A DNA stretch of 64,000 nt from Buddleja alternifolia (Eukaryota > Streptophyta > Magnoliopsida > Lamiales > Scrophulariaceae): positions 15,240,708 through 15,304,707 of the forward strand of contig CM033391.1 of NCBI GenBank assembly GCA_019426215.1. The letters run 5' to 3'. Positions 58,690 through 64,000 of the stretch are shown piece by piece. Within the stretch, counting starts at the first letter, position 1. Every line of letters starts with the position of its first letter. The notes beneath the pieces are model-generated. The model worked only from the letters and a program-made list of their open reading frames with translations, searched no databases and was not told the origin of the DNA. The translations under genes were made by a program, and so were the position numbers.

Positions 58690-59290
58690 TTAGTTTTAAA
58701 ATGTAATTTGCAAGTTTTGTCCAACAAAGGGCATGATTGTAATCTATTACAGGAAGCTGACAAAGGCAACGACGTCAGAGGCAATAATCAAAAGCGGACA
58801 AATGGCCAACAAAGCCAAAAGCCATTTTTGACAAAAGAAAGGTAAATGTCAAGATAAACAAATAGTAACATACAAAAATCAAAGAAACAGACAAAGGTGT
58901 TGACGTAGGACGGCTAAGGAAAAGTAAAAAAGAAGTCGACAAAGCACTGTGTGACAACCGTGGATAAGGACAGAGGCTGATGCATGCAATGATGTTATCA
59001 ATAAATTAGTTTTGAAATCCACGGCTGAAGTTCGAAGTCTACCTATAAAAGGAAAAGAAAGAAGCAGAAAGAAGGCATCATTCATTCCCTCCTACTCTTC
59101 AAAAATTCAAGAATCCAGAAAGAAAAAAGATTGTAAAATAATTTTTTTAATTTTCATTCCGAGTGTATGGGGATTTTCCCAAAAGGTATAGCCATCTCTC
59201 ATACATGAGAGGCTAACTAGTTTTCTCCTCCACTAGCGGAGTAGAATATATCTGTGTAATAATAATTTTATTTCATTAATAAATGTTCAA
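58690..59290 (+). promoter_or_regulatory. pararetroviral intergenic region: promoter and polyA signal
   Basis: TATA box CTATAAAAGG at 59043-59052. Upstream are two TGACG motifs (TGACGTC on the minus strand at 58771-58777, TGACGTAGG at 58901) like the as-1 element of the CaMV 35S promoter. Downstream are a CT/A-rich leader start and AATAAA at 59278-59283. The order matches the pregenomic RNA promoter and terminator of Caulimoviridae. Activity is unknown. Confidence 0.65.
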
Positions 59291-59739
59291 GGCTTTTGTT
59301 CTACCTCTGTCTTCCAAAATTTATTAAACCTTTATTCTGGAGTATCTTTTACGCCCAAAGGTAGGAAACGAAATTGGACTGTGTTGTGTATTGTTGAAGG
59401 AGCTGAGTGCCTATGAACCATCTGCTGCGGTTGTGTGGTTGGATCTAATTCGTAAAAACAAGGACACGATACCCTGCGATAAGGCGGTCAACCAAAGGTA
59501 TAAAATTATGAAATTTTAATATTTTTAGGAAGCATGTTGGGCCTGATCTATTCATAGAACTATTTGCTTTATCAAATTATTGTAGGACCAAATTTACCAA
59601 TTTCTTTGATAAAGGATCAGAATCACCATCATTCAGAAACATACAGGACTATAATTGCCACTTTCGAAAGTTACAGGACCAATTTTGCCACACTCATATA
59701 GTTACAGGACTAATTTTGCAATTTTTCCTAAAATTTAGG

Positions 59740-60480
59740 GTTAATTACACTAACTATCCATCTTATTTAGTATAAATGCATCTCACTCCGCTTATTTTAG
59801 ACACATAATAAATACTTTTTTGATTTTCTATTTTGCTCTTCGAGGCATCAAACCCCTGAGGGGGTGAATGTAACTTTTCAAATTAAAAAGGATATACATG
59901 TAACTCTCAATCATTAAATGTATGATTTCATAAAAAAATTGTCAACATCTTAACAATGAAGTGCAAATTCGGATTTGTGCTAATTTATGACAATTTAAAC
60001 AAATTAGAGGAAATACACTCGGTAAAATTGTACCAAATTTGAGTCAAAATAGCATACTAAATACTATATGAAACATATTAATTTGGCTAGATTAGTTTAC
60101 AAGATTTATTTCGCTTTACGTTTGGGCGTACAATAAACAATTTTTTTATAGAAAACAAAAGAAAAAGAATTAAAATAAGAAGTCAAATTTTATTAGAAAA
60201 AAATGTCAATGAAAATAAAATAAAAACAACCTTTCTAAGTGGTACAATATTGTCCGACAAACGGACTAATTGCACAGAATAACAAAGTTTTGTTAAAAGA
60301 AAAACAAATGCCGAGTTTCAAATAATTTTTAGAAGCAAGATCACGTTTGACTAACGATAATTAGTCGTATGTTGTTGAATGTAAGGTTTTACTATAAGAA
60401 GGAGGTGTTCGTTAGATGCTCATAATAAGCGGATTGTATTGTAATTACACTAAATAAGGAAGGTAATTAGTGTATTTAAC
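59740..60480. mobile_element. MITE-like element with ~63-bp inverted repeats
   Basis: The left arm 59740-59803 (GTTAATTACACTAACTATCC) matches the reverse complement of 60418-60480 (GTTAAATACACTAATTACCT), including TCTTATTTAGT/CCTTATTTAGT and TCCGCTTATT blocks. There is no ORF. A third copy of the right arm lies at 60611-60670. The superfamily is uncertain. Confidence 0.55.
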
Positions 60481-60610
60481 TTATTATTATTAGTTTTTTT
60501 TAAAATGAGGGTAAGTTTGTCATTTTACACTTTCCGTCACGCTGGACTAACCGCCGTTAGTGAGAGGGGGTAAATGTAAGGTTTTATTATAAAAAGGGTG
60601 TCTGTTACGG

Positions 60611-60670
60611 TCCAAAATAAACCCGTTGGGTTATAATTACACTAAATAAGAGGGAATAATGAAATTAACC
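60611..60670. repeat. extra copy of MITE right arm
   Basis: TATAATTACACTAAATAAGA and a preceding TAAGGTTTTATTATAA repeat the right-arm region (60388-60480) about 190 bases further on. It is either a nested related element or a tandem end duplication. Confidence 0.55.
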
Positions 60671-61264
60671 ACTTTAATTTACTACAAAAAGTGTAGTTAT
60701 TTGATTAAACATATAAAGAAAAACATCGTTATCATATATATATATATATATGTTGAATAAGCTTACTTATTTGGTAACGAAACATTAGCTCGATGAGTGT
60801 GATTATTAATTCGTTTGATTTGCATTCATTTATGAAATTTTATCTTAACAAAATTGAATTTAGAATAATATATAAAAATTATGTGAAAATTAGCATATTA
60901 ACATTAAACTTTACTGATGCAGATGAAAAAATCAACCCACATTATAAGTATAAATTGAATTTTAAAAAATCTGGGGGTTACACAATAGGATAACACGTAT
61001 TCAATCCGCTTTCAAGGTTCGGATATTCTAGCTCTTTAGGCGATCAATCCATATTATGAATCCTCCCATGTTCAGTCTCATTTTGGGAAATACATAGGCA
61101 CAACTGTTATCTTATGATTGTGTATGTCTGATCTTGCTAATCTGCAGCAACTAAGTAGTCATCTACAATCCACAATGACACTACGTCTACAATCTAAGTA
61201 GTCAAGTGGTATCAGTCATCACATGTTTGAATCAACTTCCATTTCTATTTTCTATACTTGGTTT

Positions 61265-61863
61265 TGTTGGGTCCCACCCATGTGGGTGGCCATATAAAGG
61301 TGACTGATTTTGTTGAAAAACTTGCAGCCACTTTCTTTGAAAATAAAAAAGGACAAATGACATATGGCATGACATAATAAGTGTTGAAAATTGCCATGCA
61401 TTTTCCCTATAAATAGAGGCTTTCTTTGCCATTCTCTACACACCATCAACGAGAGCTAGAGAGAGAAATAGAGAGAAAAAGAGAAAAAAATAAGAGGGAA
61501 AAATTGGGAGAAGAAAAATAAGATTGAGAGAGTGTTCTATTTTTCTTCTACAATTCCAAGTTTCTAAACTTGATGTATTTGTAATCCAAGGGATATTCTC
61601 TTGAAGGTTTTGTGTATCCCCTAATTAGTTTAGGGAGAAATTGTGTAAGCCCATTATTGTTATAGTGGAGGTTTTTGACTTCGGTCCCTTAGTTTTTTCC
61701 CGATTTGGGTTTTCCACATAAAAACTCTTGTCTCGTTTATTCTATTTCTTTCAATCGTATTATCGTTGGTGTGGTCCCATTTTTATCCAGTTAGTGGGGA
61801 AAAGAATTATATCGCTTCCGTGTTACACCGGTGTCATTTTTTTTTTGGCACTCTTTCCCAACA
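61265..61863 (+). repeat. 5' LTR, copia, 599 bp
   Basis: TGTTGGGTCCCACCC to CTCTTTCCCAACA. TATA box CTATAAATAG at 61407-61416, in the sense orientation. Confidence 0.8.
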
Positions 61864-61865
61864 AG

Positions 61866-61877
61866 TGGTATCAGAGC
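61866..61877 (+). other. primer binding site, tRNA-iMet
   Basis: TGGTATCAGAGC two bases after the LTR, a perfect initiator-Met tRNA match. Confidence 0.9.
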
Positions 61878-62003
61878 TCGGGTATTCTGAGTATGCTCTG
61901 TGGTCGCAGTTTAATCTGATCTTCCACATCAGAAAAGTTTTCCCGGGCTATTTGGCTTTCGCATTTGGAGAGCCACGTTCATATTTGAGGTAACGGATTA
62001 AAA

Positions 62004-62284
62004 ATGGAGGAGTCATCATCTATTGGTGGGATGTTCAAACTGACGGATCGAACTACCTCATCTGGAAACCGAGTATGTTGAGATCTTCTCTATTGCAATG
62101 ATTGGTACTTGCCCTTGCAGGAGATAAATCTAACCAAACGATATTGTGCAGAGGAGTGAACCATCTGCACAGAAAGAACTTTCGGGTTTATCTCGACGCT
62201 TTCTTGAACACAGTATCTTCCATCATTTGCAAATGAGGAAAGGCTGATGTCTATGAAAAAATATAGAGGCTATGTTTTAGATGA
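62004..62284 (+). pseudogene. copia GAG N-terminus, broken
   Basis: The ATG at 62004 begins MEESSSIGGMFKLT, and in an adjacent frame NYLIWKPSMLRS follows, the standard copia GAG opening. Short indels and stops (e.g. TGA near 62101) break the frame within the first 40 codons. The gap at 62285 cuts it. Confidence 0.7.
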
Positions 62285-62359
62285 NNNNNNNNNNNNNNNN
62301 NNNNNNNNNNNNNNNNNNNNNNNNNNNNNNNNNNNNNNNNNNNNNNNNNNNNNNNNNNN
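62285..62359. other. assembly gap (75 N)
   Basis: 75 unknown bases. The sequence on either side does not read continuously as one element, so the true gap length may differ. Confidence 0.99.
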
Positions 62360-62954
62360 AATTTATTTAAAGGACTTTTTAGTTGGACTAAAATGTTCAA
62401 TATCAAACATAAGTCTTTAATGTTGCGAGCATGTATTAATTGATGCGGCCATGTCTTATGTGTGGAAACACTGATCATGGACTTAGGTTATGTTTGATTT
62501 CTTTTCTTTCTAAGGGTTGTTGTAGAAAAATTGTTTAGAATTATTTAAGCCCGTAAAGTTTTGTTTTTCTGCTTTACCTTTACATGTGATGGCCTATTGG
62601 CTCGTGCCCTCTAGAAAAGTCCATGATCGAGTGTATATGAATTTATTTATTTATTTAATTCCATGATATTATTGATATGCATATTTATTAGTAGAATAAT
62701 CTATGCATGTTCAATATGTGATAGTTGCGCTATATAAATTGACTAATGTGCAAAGTGAGACCAAACATTTGACAATTTAAATTCTCCCAAATAGATAATA
62801 CCGAGTTAGAAAGGATGTGTGACATCCTCGCCCTCCACTAAGCTTTCTAAAATTAAAATTACTATAAATATGTAATGCTTCCCAATTATGGGGTTATGCA
62901 TTTAGAAATAATTTAAAATTTTATTAAGTGCATGGAATGCCTTAATCGAAGCAT

Positions 62955-62992
62955 ATTTCACCTCAAAAACCTGTTCGGTTGCAAGGTGAAAT
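62955..62992 (+). other. stem-loop 1 with AACCTGTTCGGTTGC loop
   Basis: Arms ATTTCACCT and AGGTGAAAT pair perfectly over 9 bp. The 20-base loop contains AACCTGTTCGGTTGC, which can itself fold as AACC/GGTT. Confidence 0.7.
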
Positions 62993-63033
62993 TCAAATGT
63001 TAGATTATAGGAGTTAGTGGGAATGAACTCAGG

Positions 63034-63079
63034 TAGTTCACGAGCTTAGAAACCTGTTCGGTTGCGGTTTGGTGAACTA
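63034..63079 (+). other. stem-loop 2 with AACCTGTTCGGTTGC loop
   Basis: Arms TAGTTCAC and GTGAACTA, 8 bp perfect, unrelated to the arms of stem-loop 1. The loop repeats AACCTGTTCGGTTGC exactly. Confidence 0.7.
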
Positions 63080-63131
63080 TGGGGAAATGTATTGCAATAT
63101 TTATTGGATAAATTGATGTTAGACGTCACTT

Positions 63132-63183
63132 CAATTAATTGATGGGCCAGAAATCGGTTAGGTTGCAACTATATAATTAATTG
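63132..63183 (+). other. stem-loop 3 with AATCGGTTAGGTTGC loop
   Basis: Arms CAATTAATT and AATTAATTG, 9 bp perfect. The loop has the related AATCGGTTAGGTTGC, which keeps the inner pairing (AATC/GGTT with one G-T pair). Confidence 0.65.
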
Positions 63184-63419
63184 GGGACCTCAATACCCGC
63201 TATGGAATCGATGCCAATTATAATTCCCGATTTTCACATGGGAGTGTGGGATTCAAAAATGCAGTGGGAGCCAAGATAAATTTAAGTCCTTAATTATTCT
63301 TGGTTAAGTCAAATACAAGTAATCTAATTTAATCTGGTTTATTTCTGTAGTTATTTTTCTCGTTTATCTATCTCAAAATGACAAACCCACTTTGAATTCT
63401 ACTCGAAAAGAATACTCTT

Positions 63420-64000
63420 ACTCGACCCAATTATGTGGACTGACTTAGAAATTTGGGGATTGTCCTCAATATGGAATCTCTGGGATACGTCTTAGAGGCT
63501 GATATCCCAGTGGCTCCAGCCAGAACACGTGCCAATGAGGAAAAGGTCCAAGCCCATGAAAAATGGGTCAAGGGCGACATCCGGGTGAGAGGATTCATGT
63601 TGGAGTCTATGACCAATGAACTTCAAAGGTCACATGATAAGATGCCCACTGCAAGAGCTATCCTAGCTCACCTGGTAGAGCTCTGTGGTGAGCATAGTCG
63701 ATCTGCACGATATGAGATATCGAAAGAGCTCTTCGAGCCAAGATGAAAAAAAGTGAGAAGGTCGGTGATCATGTCCTCAAAATGATTTCGAGGATCGAGA
63801 AATTGGAAGCTCTCGACTTCACTATCAACGCCACCCTTCAAACTAACTTAATCTTGCAATCACTTCCTGATTCCTTCTCCCAATTTGTGGTTAACTTTAA
63901 CTGTAATGAGATAGAGTGCAATTTAGCTGGGCTATGAACAAGTGGGTTACTGCACAATCTCAAATGAAACCAAAGGAAAAGAAAACTGCCTTGGTCATTT
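63420..64000 (+). pseudogene. copia GAG, partial
   Basis: It reads TLTRPNYVD, a stop (TGA where Trp is expected, near 63440), then LRNLGIVLNMESLGYVLEAD, typical of copia GAG (W-x-R-N-L-x-I-x-L). It continues with HDKMPTARAILAHLVELCGE and, after a TGA/shift near 63744, SEKVGDHVLKMISRIEKLEA and LQSLPDSFSQFVVNFN. The order and spacing match the UBN2-type GAG. Further breaks appear after 63935. The C-terminus with the zinc knuckle is outside the window. Confidence 0.8.

Larger units (their letters stand above)
42600..59300 (+). mobile_element. endogenous pararetrovirus (Caulimoviridae), near full length, interrupted twice
   Basis: Plus-strand relics of coat protein, 30K-type movement protein, aspartic protease, RT and RNase H plus a downstream ORF, followed by a viral-type promoter. 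There is no integrase and no LTR. Subtracting the two LTR insertions with one target copy each leaves about 7.3 kb, one caulimovirid genome. Every coding region has stops or frameshifts. Coat protein precedes movement protein, an arrangement closer to cavemo/solendovirus-type genomes than to petu- or florendoviruses; the genus call is tentative. The left end is approximate. Confidence 0.8.
59291..61264. other. no gene; viral leader remnant then MITE-like repeats
   Basis: 59300-59560 may be the viral leader but shows no tRNA-Met primer site. 59640-59730 has three TTACAGGAC-type repeats common at transposon edges. The inverted repeats of 59740-60670 are listed separately. The ORF at 60793-60993 has no family resemblance. 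A (TA)n run lies at 60738-60751. Confidence 0.45.
62360..63420 (+). other. non-coding leader of second copia; no ORF
   Basis: AT-rich, no coding. Its last 500 bases contain three stem-loops with a shared apical motif (62955-63183). It precedes a copia gag and is probably its untranslated leader. Confidence 0.5.
61265..64000 (+). mobile_element. copia element(s) running off the window
   Basis: A 5' LTR, primer site and gag start (to 62284) are followed by an assembly gap and then a leader and a second, different gag (63420-64000). The two gags are not the same protein region, so this is either two copia elements joined or nested near the gap. The 3' end is beyond the window. Confidence 0.75.

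Noticed and set aside
59300..59560. Viral leader with tRNA-Met primer site
   Set aside because: No TGGTATCAGAGC-like sequence is present; the leader assignment rests only on position.

Overview
The window is nuclear DNA from a eudicot plant. It carries a DVL/ROTUNDIFOLIA small-peptide gene, a mitochondrial-type P-class PPR gene, a six-exon laccase gene with the canonical plant exon sizes, and a ZIP metal transporter gene. These sit in AT-rich sequence with (TA)n microsatellites and many plant transposable elements. I cannot name the species. All intron, domain and lineage calls are made by eye.

Layout. 0-9.6 kb: DVL gene (608-946), a degraded ~2 kb fold-back element holding a Tourist-like MITE, then an ABO8-like PPR gene on the minus strand (6666-8348). 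9.6-15 kb: laccase gene on the minus strand (9578-14970). Its exon 5 is split by a 2940-bp LTR element (10120-13059) that encodes only GAG plus protease. The two 705-bp LTRs appear to differ at one base, so the insertion is very recent. 17.8-22.8 kb: a 5-kb Ty1/copia element with short LTRs and a few disabling lesions. 23.2-24.7 kb: two-exon ZIP transporter gene, minus strand.

27.3-42 kb: a kinase gene fragment was split by a Ty1/copia element (27467-41846, minus strand). That element was itself invaded by a ~8.7-kb CACTA transposon carrying a TNP2 transposase relic and a second ORF ending in a Ulp1-like protease domain.

42.6-59.3 kb: an endogenous pararetrovirus (Caulimoviridae). Without two later insertions it measures about 7.3 kb, close to one genome. 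It has coat-protein-like, movement-protein, protease, RT/RNase H and downstream ORF regions and a viral-type promoter, all decayed. The later insertions are a 5.35-kb LTR element whose long ORF I do not recognise (45304-50652) and a 4.0-kb solo LTR (53837-57833), each with a perfect 5-bp target duplication. 59.3-64 kb: inverted-repeat MITE-like DNA, then the 5' LTR, tRNA-iMet primer site and gag start of another copia element. After a 75-N assembly gap come a leader with three look-alike stem-loops and a second copia gag that runs off the window.

The host genes do not form a pathway cluster. The main story is layered transposon insertion: kinase < copia < CACTA; pararetrovirus < two LTR elements; laccase < GAG-only element. 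By-eye LTR divergences give a rough order: ~0.1% (laccase insertion), ~5% (17.8-kb copia), ~6% (27.5-kb copia) and ~7% (45.3-kb element).
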